The notes beneath the pieces are model-generated. The model worked only from the letters and a program-made list of their open reading frames with translations. It was not told the origin of the DNA and did not search any database. 56,656 bases of DNA from Azospirillum doebereinerae (GTDB lineage Bacteria; Pseudomonadota; Alphaproteobacteria; Azospirillales; Azospirillaceae): NCBI RefSeq assembly GCF_003989665.1, contig NZ_RZIJ01000035.1, positions 1-56,656 on the forward strand, read 5' to 3'. The position numbers and the translations under genes are program-made. Below, in pieces: positions 7,443-16,223 of the stretch (position 1 is the stretch's first letter; each line of letters begins with the position of its first letter).

Positions 7443-8303
7443 ATGGCGGATGATGGCGGAGACCACTCCGACGGTGTCGACTGCGACCCTGCGACGATCA
7501 CGATCGATTGGCCGGCCAGCCGGACGGAGTGGGCCGATCGGGTTGAGGCGCAGCTCGCCCCGCGCCTCGCGGGTGACCCGCGCTTTGTGAACGCCGAGGC
7601 GCTGATTGGGAAGTTCCGGCGCTTGGCGGCGCTGTTGGGGGAAGCGCCCGAAAGCCGGGACTACATCCGCGCGCTCATCGAGGACGTGAACGAGATGGCC
7701 ACGGCGGCGGCGCTCCTGGACCGGATGGATGGTCAAGCCACCCTGCACTATGAGCCACCCCTGGCGGGCACCAGGAAGCGGATCGACTTCCTTGTCCGGT
7801 CCCATGACGGGAGTAAGGCGTGGTTCGAGGTGAAGAGCATCCGGCCAAGCTGGGACGACGGCGATGCCTCCTGGCAGCGCTTCGAGCGGCTTGCGGCCGA
7901 ATTTCCGGGGAACGCCAGATTGGTCGTCCAGCGGGAGTTCGCGGGCGCGGCCCTTGCGGGACAAGCCATCAAGACCCGTTGGGGGTTTCTTGGCAGAACC
8001 GCCGAGGTCGAACAGAGGGCCGCGCTGCTGCAGCCGGAGGACGATGGGCCGGTGCGTCTGGTTCTCTGCTCGAACGGCTTCGATTGGACGGAAAGCGACC
8101 TTGAGGACTTCGCGGATTTCTACAGAACGGGCGTGTTTCGTCCCGACGACTGGTCACGGAATGCTATCCCTCTGTTTCTGGAAGAGAACGGGATCGTTTT
8201 CACACGACGCTTGGCGGGCCTCTGTTACCTGCAGCGATCCCACGACGCCGTGTTCGCGAGCCGCTTTTCCCTCGACGTGAGCGGGCCCGACTTCACTTGG
8301 TGA
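7443..8303 (+). CDS. PD-(D/E)XK-like nuclease-fold protein, unknown, beside Gabija-like genes
   Basis: The 286-aa product matches no family I can name. The central segment RKRIDFLVR (Asp115) followed by AWFEVKSIRP (Glu129, Lys131) has the strand-turn-strand layout of a PD-(D/E)XK nuclease core, with an acidic helix (ALIEDVNEM, residues 77-85) before it. The C-terminal half is a mixed alpha/beta region rich in aromatic residues. ATG 7443 is preceded by AGGAGGG at ideal spacing, so the upstream extension of the frame is not used. It is co-oriented with the OLD nuclease and helicase genes, 339 bp upstream of the first. It could be a third defence subunit, a nuclease acting alone, or an unrelated cargo gene. 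Confidence 0.8.
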   Translation: MADDGGDHSDGVDCDPATITIDWPASRTEWADRVEAQLAPRLAGDPRFVNAEALIGKFRRLAALLGEAPESRDYIRALIEDVNEMATAAALLDRMDGQATLHYEPPLAGTRKRIDFLVRSHDGSKAWFEVKSIRPSWDDGDASWQRFERLAAEFPGNARLVVQREFAGAALAGQAIKTRWGFLGRTAEVEQRAALLQPEDDGPVRLVLCSNGFDWTESDLEDFADFYRTGVFRPDDWSRNAIPLFLEENGIVFTRRLAGLCYLQRSHDAVFASRFSLDVSGPDFTW

Positions 8304-8642
8304 GAGGAGCAGCCCGGAACCATCGGCGGTCCTGGTGGGGGCTGGAGCCGGCGAGGTGGCAGCCGGCCGCCCAGCGGGCGAGCCCCCGGACAAGCGCCCG
8401 GGGGCCGGGAACATCCTCCAGCGGTGCGTCGTTGCGGACGGCGCGCCGCTCCTCCAGGCGCTCGTCCAGCGTCTCCTCCAATCGTCCCGCCCTCCTCCAG
8501 GGCTCCGCCCAGCCAGCGAGGACAATGCAGAGCATGGGATGAGCGGAGCGCATCTGTTTCTCGGGTGTAACGATGCCTGGGTTGCCGCACGCGTTGGCGA
8601 GGGTGTAGAAAACAGCGGTACACCAACGGCGTGTGGCGGCGG
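8304..8642. other. Gap between nuclease-like gene and OLD gene
   Basis: There is no clear gene here. A weak promoter (TTGCCG at 8582-8587, 18 bp, TAGAAA at 8606-8611) precedes the OLD gene, so that gene may have its own transcript. A minus-strand frame at 8293-8553 encodes an 86-residue basic and acidic helical peptide (ETLDERLEERRAVRNDAP) that could be a small gene or remnant; I have no homology for it. Confidence 0.35.
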
Positions 8643-10820
8643 ATGCATCTGGCGGAACTCCATCTGGAGAATTTTCGGCTCTTCGCGCGTTTGGCGCTCA
8701 CGCTGCGTCCCGGACTGAACGTCCTCGTGGGTGAGAACGACGCGGGGAAATCGGCGGTCATCGATGCGGTGCGGTTGGTTGTCGGCGCCGCCGGGCACGA
8801 CACCGCACGGATCGATGCCGATCGCGATTTCCACTGGAGGAGTGATCAGCGGGAGCCGGAGGCGCGGCTGGCGATCACCTGCAAGTTCGCCGGCATCTCC
8901 GAGGCCGACGCCTCCGGCTTTATCGAGCATCTCACGTACGAGGGCGATCCCGAGGCACCTCAGGCGCCCGTTCTGTACTTGACGCTGGTGGCACACCGTC
9001 CCACCAGAGCGGGATCGGTCAAGGTCAAGCACGCTTCCCGCTGGCGTGTTTCGGTGGAATTGCGGTCTGGAAAGGATGGTCAGGGGCCCTGGTTCGAGGG
9101 ACCGGCCCGGGCGCTTCTGGAAGCCACCTATCTGAAGCCTCTGCGTGATGCCGAACGTGAGTTGTCCTCCGGGCGGAACTCGCGTCTGTCGCAGATTCTC
9201 CGTCACACGCTCGCCATCGCTGGCGAGGACGACGAGGCGTTTGACGTTCAAGCCTTCGTCAGCGCCCTGGGCTCAGGGGACCCGGGCGTGTCGCTGCCAC
9301 AGACGCTGTTGCGGCGCGGTGAGCTGGCGGATCATTTGATTGAAACCCACGCCGGGGTGAGCAAGGCACGCGCCCGCCTGAACGAGGATTATCTGCACCA
9401 TCTCGCCCTGGGCTCCGACCGGATGTCCAGCCACATCGGCGTTGCGTGCGGCGCCGATGAGTTGCGGCTGCGGCTGTTGCTGGAGAAGTTGGAGCTGCTG
9501 TTGCTTCCCAGCGGGCCTTCAGCCGCCGACCCTGAGGCGTCGGGTGCGGCGATGACGCGCCGTCCCCGTCTGCATCCGCGTGGGCTCGGCTACCAGAACC
9601 TGCTGTTCATGGCCTGTGAGCTGCTGCTTCTGGGGCAGGATGAGGAGAAGATGCCGCTTCTTCTCATCGAGGAGCCGGAGGCGCATCTGCACCCGCAACT
9701 TCAGCTTCGCCTCATTGATTTTCTGCTGAGCCGTACCGAGCCAGGGCTTCGCTCCGCCGCCAAGGCGGAGACGGAGGAGGCGGCAGCGGATGCGGAACGG
9801 GGGGACAGCGACCGGAGCCTCGGGAAGGGGGCGCCGTCGGGAGCAGGCTATGGGGCGGCATGGCCGGACGCCCGGTCGGAGCGCCCGGTGCAGGTGCTGA
9901 TGTCGACCCACAGCCCGGTCCTTGCGTCGAAGCTGCCGCTTGGCAGCCTGATCGTTCTCGCGGGTGGTCAGGGCTTCTCCTTGGCGGAGGGCCGGACCCG
10001 GCTGGTCGCTGGAGACTACCGGTTCCTGCAGCGCTTTCTGGACGCGACCAAGGCCAACCTGTTCTTCGCGCGCGGCGTCATCGTCGTCGAAGGGACGGCG
10101 GAGGCGTTGCTGTTGCCGACCATCGCGGCCCTGCTCGGCATCGATCTGGCCAAGCATGGGGTGTCGATCGTCAATGTCGGCGGGACCGGCTTGCACCGCT
10201 ACGCCCGCATCCTGATGCGCAGCGATGACGTTCCGGGCCCCTGTCCCGTTGCCTGCGTGACCGATCGTGACGTGCTGCCGGATTGCGCGCGCGACATCCT
10301 CATGCTGAAGCCTGGAAGCCGGCAGAAGACCGAATCCCAGATCGATGCCGATGCGTGGATGAAGGCGAAGGTCAAAGCGGATGGGCAACGCGTGAGGACG
10401 TTCGTCTCGGATCACTGGACCTTGGAGTACGATCTGGCGCGCGCCGGACTGGAGCGCGAGATCTACATCGCCGGGCGTCTGGCGGCACGCGACGATGAGA
10501 CCGATGGCCCGGGCGATAGGGCTGGAGCGGCTTGGACAGAGTGGGAAGCCGAGGCCGAACAGGCCTACGAGCAATTGCGGGCAGACTGCACGGACCCGAT
10601 CGAGCGTGCGGTCCGCGTCTACAAGGTGGTGGCGGCCGGCTCGAAGGCGGCGGCGGCTCAAACCCTAGCCCGTATCCTGGAGGAGCGCTACAGCACGGCC
10701 GCCGAGCGGCGGGTCTTTGCCAGCAAGGTGCCGCGCTACCTGAGCGAGGCCTTGCGGCATGCCACGGCCACCGACCAGCCGATGCCCGTTGCCAGAGCCG
10801 AGGTGCTTGTCGACGAATGA
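8643..10820 (+). CDS. gajA: OLD-family ATPase/TOPRIM nuclease, GajA-like (class 2)
   Basis: A 725-aa ABC-type ATPase joined to a TOPRIM nuclease. Walker A GENDAGKS is at residues 30-37, Walker B LLLIEEPEAHLHPQ near 338-351, and the H-loop MSTHSP near 419. The TOPRIM glutamate is in IVVEGTAEA near 480 and the second acidic motif in CVTDRD near 538. A glycine/charge-rich insertion of about 50 residues separates Walker B from the H-loop. Class 2 OLD proteins are defined by an adjacent UvrD-like helicase gene, which is present here with a 4-bp overlap. In Gabija, GajA nicks DNA when nucleotide levels fall during phage infection. It is longer than typical GajA (about 580 aa). I start at ATG 8643 (MHLAELHLENFR), the usual OLD N-terminus; a GTG at 8631 is possible. 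Confidence 0.88.
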   Translation: MHLAELHLENFRLFARLALTLRPGLNVLVGENDAGKSAVIDAVRLVVGAAGHDTARIDADRDFHWRSDQREPEARLAITCKFAGISEADASGFIEHLTYEGDPEAPQAPVLYLTLVAHRPTRAGSVKVKHASRWRVSVELRSGKDGQGPWFEGPARALLEATYLKPLRDAERELSSGRNSRLSQILRHTLAIAGEDDEAFDVQAFVSALGSGDPGVSLPQTLLRRGELADHLIETHAGVSKARARLNEDYLHHLALGSDRMSSHIGVACGADELRLRLLLEKLELLLLPSGPSAADPEASGAAMTRRPRLHPRGLGYQNLLFMACELLLLGQDEEKMPLLLIEEPEAHLHPQLQLRLIDFLLSRTEPGLRSAAKAETEEAAADAERGDSDRSLGKGAPSGAGYGAAWPDARSERPVQVLMSTHSPVLASKLPLGSLIVLAGGQGFSLAEGRTRLVAGDYRFLQRFLDATKANLFFARGVIVVEGTAEALLLPTIAALLGIDLAKHGVSIVNVGGTGLHRYARILMRSDDVPGPCPVACVTDRDVLPDCARDILMLKPGSRQKTESQIDADAWMKAKVKADGQRVRTFVSDHWTLEYDLARAGLEREIYIAGRLAARDDETDGPGDRAGAAWTEWEAEAEQAYEQLRADCTDPIERAVRVYKVVAAGSKAAAAQTLARILEERYSTAAERRVFASKVPRYLSEALRHATATDQPMPVARAEVLVDE

Positions 10821-12889
10821 GCGAGGTTTTTTCGCTGCCCGTCATCGATGACGCCGATATTTTCTGGATCGAAGAGGCACTGGGATTGCGCTTCGAGGGC
10901 GAGCGCCGGGATGTTCTGCGGGCCTTGGACTCCGGCGATGTCGAAGCCTGCCCAGGAAGCGGCAAGACAACGCTCCTGGTCGCCAAGCTGGCCATTCTGG
11001 CGCGCAAGTGGACGGCGCGGAGCCGTGGCATCTGCGTGCTCTCCTACACGACCGTCGCCCGCGATGAACTGGAAAAGGGAGTGCAGCGGGTACCGGAAGC
11101 GGCGCGTCTGCTGGCCTATCCGCATTATGTCGGGACCATCCACGGATTCGTGAACAGCTTCCTGGCCTTGCCTTATCTCCGATCATACCATATGGGGCCG
11201 ATTGGCGTCCGCTTCATCGACGATGACCGATGCCGGGCTGTCGCACGCCGGATCGTTTGGGAGGATGACCGGTTCGAACCGATCCGCAAGTTTGCCATCA
11301 TGCGCGCCCAGAGTTCATCACGGAAAGCCACGGCCGGTGCTCCGCAGAAGACCGCCATGGAGGTCGTGTCTGAACTGTGCCACGCGCTGGAGTACCGGGG
11401 GGCCGACCTGGGCCTAGACCTCTCGGCCTTTCAGTTGAAAGATCCGAAGCAGCCCACCTATAAGGCTATGATTAAGCTTCGGCGTCGCCTTCGCCGACTC
11501 GGGTGTTTCTTCCACAACGACATGTTCGCGTTTGGAGAGCGGCTGGTTGCCGAGGCGCCCCAGTATCCGGCTCTGATACGGCACCGCTTCCCCTGTGTTT
11601 TCATGGACGAGATGCAGGATACCCGCCCTTTGCACGCCGCCATGCTGTCACGGCTTTTTCCCAAAGACGCCTGTGCGCTGCGGCAGCGCTTCGGCGACAG
11701 CGATCAGGCCATCTATGACGGAGACCGCGGCGAGCCCGAAGCCGTTCCGGTGGATGCCTTTCCGGACACGCAGGCGCGCAGCCTGCCGCGCAGCAACCGG
11801 TTCGGGGGCTGGATCGCCGCGCGGGCGTCCGCCGTGGCGCCGAGCCGGCGTGTGATGGAAGGCGATGCCTTGCATCGTTGGGGGGCCTTGAAGGGTGAAC
11901 CGACCGGCAGCCGTGGCCACACCATTTTCCTCTTTGGCCCCGAGGCCATGCATGAACGTCCGCTGCAAGCCTTCGGCGCGCTGCTGTGCCGAGAGTTCGA
12001 CGGCGATACCCTTCGCCAGGGGGTGTTCACGGCCATCGGGCGGGTTCACGCCCCTCCAGGTCAGCGTGCACGCAAGGCGGATCAGTTGCCGCACTCCGTC
12101 CGTGACTATTGGAACCGGTACGAGCCAGACGCCTCCCGCCGCACGGCGCGGCCGCGTGTTCTTGCCGATTACCTGTGCCTGGCTCACCACCGACGAACCG
12201 AGAGCGGCGAACTGGGGCCAGCCATCACGGAACTGGCGCTGGGTTTGATCCATCTGCTGGAAGCGTGCGGAGCGCCTGATTTCGGAACGCGCCACAACCC
12301 GCTTCGTCAACTCCGTGCGTATGCGTCCGAACGGCCAGCCTTGTGGCAGGCGATGCACAAATGGCTGTGGGATTGTGCGACCATGAGCACGCCTCCCAAT
12401 CCAGCCGCTTGGCCTGTCATCAGGGTCGCGACGGAAGCGCTCGTTGCAAGCCACCAGGAAGAAGGATGGCATGGTCCGCGCTGGATGGAACCGATCGATG
12501 CGTTTCTCGCGTGGCCTACGGAGGCGATTGTCCGGCCGCCCGAACAGCCTCCCCGCCACCTTTATGCCCACGACGACGAGAACGGGAGGTCGGTGAACAT
12601 CCGGCTTGGCTCGATCCACAGCGTTAAAGGGCAAACCCACACCGCCACCCTGATCCTCGACACATTTTTTCACTCTTGCCACATTGGACGACATTTTCGG
12701 CTGCTGGCTGGCCGTAAGAGCCCCATAGCCCTTGATGCACAGCGATTGCTTTACGTTGCCATGACACGGCCAAGCCATTTGCTGTGCGTGGCGCTGAGAG
12801 CCAGTCATCTCGGTGAGGGCAAAGCCGCGCTTGGCTGGGAGCGTCGCCTGCAAGACGTCGGGTGGCGGATCGAGCGCATTGCTTCCTAA
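10817..12889 (+). CDS. gajB: UvrD/PcrA-like superfamily 1 helicase, GajB-like
   Basis: A 690-aa SF1A helicase-like ATPase. Motif I ACPGSGKTTL is at about residue 44, motif II VFMDEMQDT near 260, motif III FGDSDQAIY near 292, a motif V-like GSIHSVKGQTH near 598, and motif VI LLYVAMTR near 645. Start ATG 10817 overlaps the gajA stop (ATGA), so expression is coupled. In Gabija, GajB senses DNA ends and activates GajA-dependent cleavage. At 690 aa it is larger than the prototype (about 490 aa). The middle region (residues 300-590) is divergent from PcrA. A free-standing repair helicase is possible, but the tight coupling argues against it. Confidence 0.88.
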   Translation: MSEVFSLPVIDDADIFWIEEALGLRFEGERRDVLRALDSGDVEACPGSGKTTLLVAKLAILARKWTARSRGICVLSYTTVARDELEKGVQRVPEAARLLAYPHYVGTIHGFVNSFLALPYLRSYHMGPIGVRFIDDDRCRAVARRIVWEDDRFEPIRKFAIMRAQSSSRKATAGAPQKTAMEVVSELCHALEYRGADLGLDLSAFQLKDPKQPTYKAMIKLRRRLRRLGCFFHNDMFAFGERLVAEAPQYPALIRHRFPCVFMDEMQDTRPLHAAMLSRLFPKDACALRQRFGDSDQAIYDGDRGEPEAVPVDAFPDTQARSLPRSNRFGGWIAARASAVAPSRRVMEGDALHRWGALKGEPTGSRGHTIFLFGPEAMHERPLQAFGALLCREFDGDTLRQGVFTAIGRVHAPPGQRARKADQLPHSVRDYWNRYEPDASRRTARPRVLADYLCLAHHRRTESGELGPAITELALGLIHLLEACGAPDFGTRHNPLRQLRAYASERPALWQAMHKWLWDCATMSTPPNPAAWPVIRVATEALVASHQEEGWHGPRWMEPIDAFLAWPTEAIVRPPEQPPRHLYAHDDENGRSVNIRLGSIHSVKGQTHTATLILDTFFHSCHIGRHFRLLAGRKSPIALDAQRLLYVAMTRPSHLLCVALRASHLGEGKAALGWERRLQDVGWRIERIAS

Positions 12890-12892
12890 CCG

Positions 12893-12959
12893 GCCCACAT
12901 CTCAGCCCGACGCCCGATTGGTCCAGTCAATTCGATGGTTCTGGAAACTGCGATGTGGG
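12893..12959. repeat. Inverted repeat after the helicase gene
   Basis: CCCACATC (12894-12901) and GATGTGGG (12952-12959) form an 8-bp inverted repeat separated by 50 bp, directly after the gajB-like stop. It could mark an island edge or a weak structure. There is no T-run to suggest a terminator. Confidence 0.25.
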
Positions 12960-13024
12960 TGGCCCATCTTATTCCCGGAAAGCGGCGCGTGTCCCAGGCC
13001 GCCGCATGGAACGAGACGATCCCG

Positions 13025-13369
13025 ATGACCTCGCTGGATGTGACCACCGCCGCCCGCTGCTTCGCCGAGCTGGGCCACCCGACCCGGCTGGCGATCTACC
13101 AGCGCCTGGTGCAGGCCGGCGACGGCGGCATGACGGTGGGCGCCATCGGCGAGGAGTTGGGCGTGCCGGCCTCCACCCTGTCGCACCACCTCAAGCAGCT
13201 GATGATCGTCGGGCTGATCGAGCAGGTGCGCGAGGGCCGCATCCTGCATTGCCGCCCGCTCTACCCGCAGATGGACGGCCTGGTGAGCTTCCTCACCGAG
13301 CAGTGCTGCGCCCGCCCGATTACGCCGCGGGCGGCCGAAGCGGAGACCGGGACGCCCGGCTGCTGCTGA
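13025..13369 (+). CDS. arsR: Second ArsR-family repressor
   Basis: A 114-aa ArsR/SmtB regulator with the recognition helix region GVPASTLSHHLKQLMIVGL and the winged segment REGRILHCRPLY. Cysteines lie at EQCC and in a terminal GCC, giving two Cys pairs that could bind As(III) or Sb(III). I start at ATG 13025; a longer frame from 12935 adds 30 residues not seen in the family. It converges with the MFS gene (3 bp between stops). It probably controls the flavoprotein-MFS pair transcribed towards it, whose promoter region holds ArsR-like inverted repeats near 16.05 kb. Confidence 0.86.
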   Translation: MTSLDVTTAARCFAELGHPTRLAIYQRLVQAGDGGMTVGAIGEELGVPASTLSHHLKQLMIVGLIEQVREGRILHCRPLYPQMDGLVSFLTEQCCARPITPRAAEAETGTPGCC

Positions 13370-13372
13370 CGG

Positions 13373-14596
13373 TCAGCGCGGCCGGCGGCACGCCGCGAAG
13401 CCGAAGCTTCCCACCACCACGAGTGAAGCGGCGACCGTCGCGGCGATCACCGGGCCGTAGGAGCCGTTCCACTGCCACAGCAGGGCGGCCAGCGTCGGCG
13501 CGACGGCCTTGAGCAGCGCCGTCGGCACCGTCAGCACGCCGTTGACCGCGCCATAGGCCGAGCGGGTCAGCATGTCGGGCACCGCCGCGCCGCGCACGAT
13601 GGTCATGATGCCGTTGGCGCTGCCGTAGAGCAGCGCAAAGGCGACCAGCACGGGCGTGCTGTGGTCGGCCAGGAAGAGCAGGGCGAACGCCGCCGGCAGG
13701 GCGAGGGTCGTGGCGACGCCGATCCCGCGGATCGACAGCCTGCGGGCGGCGGCGGCGATGACGATGCGCCCGGCGACCTGGGCCGGACCGATCAGGGCCA
13801 TCGCCCCCACCACCGCCGCCGACGACAGCCCGCGCTCGATCAGCAACGGGTAGAGGTGGAAACTCAGCGCGGAGAAAATGGCGTAGTAGACGGTGAAGGC
13901 GATGGCCAGCCCCCAGAAGACCGGCTGACCCAACGCCCAGCGCACGACGCGGCGGTCCTCCGCCCCGCTGGCCGACGTGGCGGCGGTCGCGTCACGCCGC
14001 CCGTCGATCACCGCCAGATGCAGGGGCACACAGAGGGCCAGATTCACCAGCGCCAACGCCTCCAGCGTGCCGCGCCAGCCCAAGCGGTCGAGCAGAAGCT
14101 GGGTCAACGGGATGAAGACGGTGCTGGCGAATCCGCCCCACAGGGTCAGTGCGGTGATGCCGCGCCGGGCGTCGGCACCGTAGCGTCGCGCCACGACGGC
14201 GAAGCCCGGCTCGTAGAGCGTCATCGACTGGGCGAGCCCGAGGCCGATGAAGACCAGCACGAGCGGCCAGCCGCCGGGCAGCGCCGACCAGGCCCACAGC
14301 AGGGCGCCGGCCAGCAGCGAGCCCGCCGCCATCACCGCCCGCCCCTGGCCGCGGTCGATGGCGCTGCCGACCGGGATGGCGGTCAGGCCGGAGCAGCCCA
14401 GCGCCAGCGACGCCAGCAGGTAGACCTCGGTCTTGCTCCAGCCGAACTCGGCCGCAATCGGTTCGGCGAGCAGCGGAAAGCTGTAGATCAGGGAGCCCCA
14501 GGAGACGATCTGCGCGGCGCCGAGGCCGGCGATGAAGGCCCGCGGCGAGCGGAGCGCCCGGCCCGGCGCCCGCCCGCCGGACAACGCGCCGCTCAC
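13373..14596 (-). CDS. MFS transporter linked to ars genes
   Basis: A 407-aa major facilitator protein with about twelve membrane segments and the loop motif SAIDRGQGR after segment 2. It has a GTG start whose GTGA overlaps the stop of the flavoprotein gene. MFS proteins in ars clusters include ArsK (As(III)/organoarsenical efflux) and ArsJ (1-arseno-3-phosphoglycerate efflux). No GAPDH gene is beside it, which argues against ArsJ. Its pairing with a flavoprotein and an ArsR suggests export of a modified trivalent arsenical, but that is inference. Confidence 0.85.
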   Translation of the reverse strand: MSGALSGGRAPGRALRSPRAFIAGLGAAQIVSWGSLIYSFPLLAEPIAAEFGWSKTEVYLLASLALGCSGLTAIPVGSAIDRGQGRAVMAAGSLLAGALLWAWSALPGGWPLVLVFIGLGLAQSMTLYEPGFAVVARRYGADARRGITALTLWGGFASTVFIPLTQLLLDRLGWRGTLEALALVNLALCVPLHLAVIDGRRDATAATSASGAEDRRVVRWALGQPVFWGLAIAFTVYYAIFSALSFHLYPLLIERGLSSAAVVGAMALIGPAQVAGRIVIAAAARRLSIRGIGVATTLALPAAFALLFLADHSTPVLVAFALLYGSANGIMTIVRGAAVPDMLTRSAYGAVNGVLTVPTALLKAVAPTLAALLWQWNGSYGPVIAATVAASLVVVGSFGFAACRRPR

Positions 14597-15968
14597 GGCG
14601 CGCGCGGCCCGCAGCAGCCACCCGCCGGGCCGGCACCGGCGGCCACGGGTTCAGGGGCGCAGCACGACGCGACCGGCGCCGGCGCGCCGCAGCAGCCGGC
14701 CTCCTCCGCGACGTCCGCGGCGTTTGGAAGGTCGCTGCTGCACACCCCGGTTTCAGGCAGGTCGAGCTGCACCGCGTGGGCGGCGTCGAGATCGCCGGCG
14801 AGGAAGGCCGCGATCGAGCGCACCTGCTCGTAGCCGGTCGCCATCAGGAAGGTCGGGGCGCGGCCGTAGCTCTTGACGCCGACGGTGTAGAAGCCCGGCT
14901 CGGGGGGGTCAGCTCGCGCACGCCGTGCGGCCGCACCGTGCCGCAGCTGTGCAGGTTCGGGTCGATCAGCGGCCCCAGCGCGTCGGCGCATTCCAGCCAG
15001 GGATCGAGACGCAGACGCAGCTCGCGCAGTGGCGCGAGGTCGGGCCGCTGGCCGGTGGCGACGATGATCGCGTCGATCCCGGCGATGCGGCGCCCGCCGC
15101 CGTTCTCGACGGCGAGGCGGCCGTCTTCCACCACCACCGCGGCGGCGCGGAAGCCGGTGACTAGCTCGATGGCGCCGCTTTCCTGCCGCCGGCGCAGTGC
15201 CGTGCCCAGGGCGCCCCGCGCGCGCAGCGCGTCGGCGTCGCCACCGCCGAACACCCGCCGCAGGTCGTCGCCGCCGCGCACCGCCCAGACCACGCCGGTG
15301 CCCGGCTCTTCCTCGGCCAGCGTCGCCAGATCGAGCAGCGCGTTGGCGGCCGAGTGGCCGGAGCCGACGACGAGGACCCGCTTGCCGGCATAGCGGGCCC
15401 GCGCCGCTCCCAGCACGTCGGGGATGCCGTAGGCGATGCGGGCGGCGTTGGCCGCCTCGCCGATCGCCGGCAGGCCGTTGGCGCCCATCGGGTTGGGCGT
15501 GCTCCAGGTTCCCGAGGCGTCGAGAACGGCGCTCGCCTGCAGCTCGGTGTCTCCCGCCGGGGTGGCGACCCTCACGACGAAGGGAGCCGCGGCGCGGCCG
15601 GCGGTCTTGACCTTGTCGACGCCCTGGCGGCTGATCGCCGTCACCCGGTGGTTCAGGCGCAGGCGCGCGGCGATCGGCGGCAGGGCGGCCAGCGGGCGCA
15701 GGTAGTGGTCGACCAGTTCGCCGCCGGTCGGCAGGGCGTCGGGCGGCGGCGCCTGCCAGCCGCCGGCCTCCAGCAGGGCGCGGGCGGCGTGGTCGATGTT
15801 GTAGCGCCACGGAGAGAAGAGCTGAACCTGGGCCCAGTCCCGGACATGGGCGGCGATGTCGGGGGCCGCCTCCAGCACCAGCGGCTCGAGGCCGCGATTG
15901 AGGAGGTGGGCGGTGGCGGCCAAGCCGACCGGCACAGCGCCGATCACGATGATGGGAAGGGACGTCAT
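14593..15968 (-). pseudogene. ArsO-like FAD/NAD(P) flavoprotein, frameshifted, with cysteine-pair tail
   Basis: A two-Rossmann flavoprotein of the kind found in ars operons (ArsO-like monooxygenase or oxidoreductase). ATG 15968 has GGAGG just upstream. The N-terminal dinucleotide motif reads GAVPVG, with valine where the middle glycine of GxGxxG is expected; the second, VLVVGSGHSAANA, is intact. The frame stops early at 14844. The true C-terminus continues in another frame (PEPGFYTVGVKSYGRAPTF, then GDLDAAHAVQLDLPETG) to 14593. The switch is at a run of seven G (14902-14908); one extra base gives a 458-aa protein. The tail then carries three CC pairs (EAGCCGAP, ASCCAP, GGCCGP). It is either inactivated, phase-variable at the homopolymer, or a sequencing error. 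Confidence 0.85.
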
Positions 15969-16025
15969 CTCCGGACCTCCAGGCGAGGGAGTGGGGGATT
16001 GCGCGGACCGGCGCATGCGGCGGAC

Positions 16026-16096
16026 ATATTTCGATGAAACTAGAAATATCGCATCTTCCCCGCTGGGTCAAAGGATAGTTCCAACTTCATCGAAAT
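16026..16096. promoter_or_regulatory. ArsR-operator-like inverted repeats
   Basis: Upstream of the flavoprotein-MFS pair are ATATTTC (16026-16032) and GAAATAT (16043-16049), a perfect 7-bp inverted repeat with a 10-bp spacer. TTTCGATGAA (16030-16039) recurs inverted as TTCATCGAAA at about 16087-16096. Short AT-rich dyads of this type are common ArsR/SmtB sites. Assignment to either ArsR in this window is inferred. Confidence 0.42.
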
Positions 16097-16223
16097 GTTC
16101 GAGCCGACCGCCCACCGACGCCGGTTGCGCGGGCGAACCGGGGGCCGTGGCGGTCAACCGCCCCTTCGATCGTCGAATAACCGGTCCGGCACGCAGCTTC
16201 CATCCCGTTGAGTGCCGTCTTGA

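Noticed and set aside
10817..12889. Housekeeping UvrD or PcrA
   Set aside because: The central region is divergent and the gene is translationally coupled to an OLD nuclease, which fits a defence helicase better.
13373..14596. ArsJ (1-arseno-3-phosphoglycerate exporter)
   Set aside because: ArsJ is normally beside a GAPDH gene, and none is present here.
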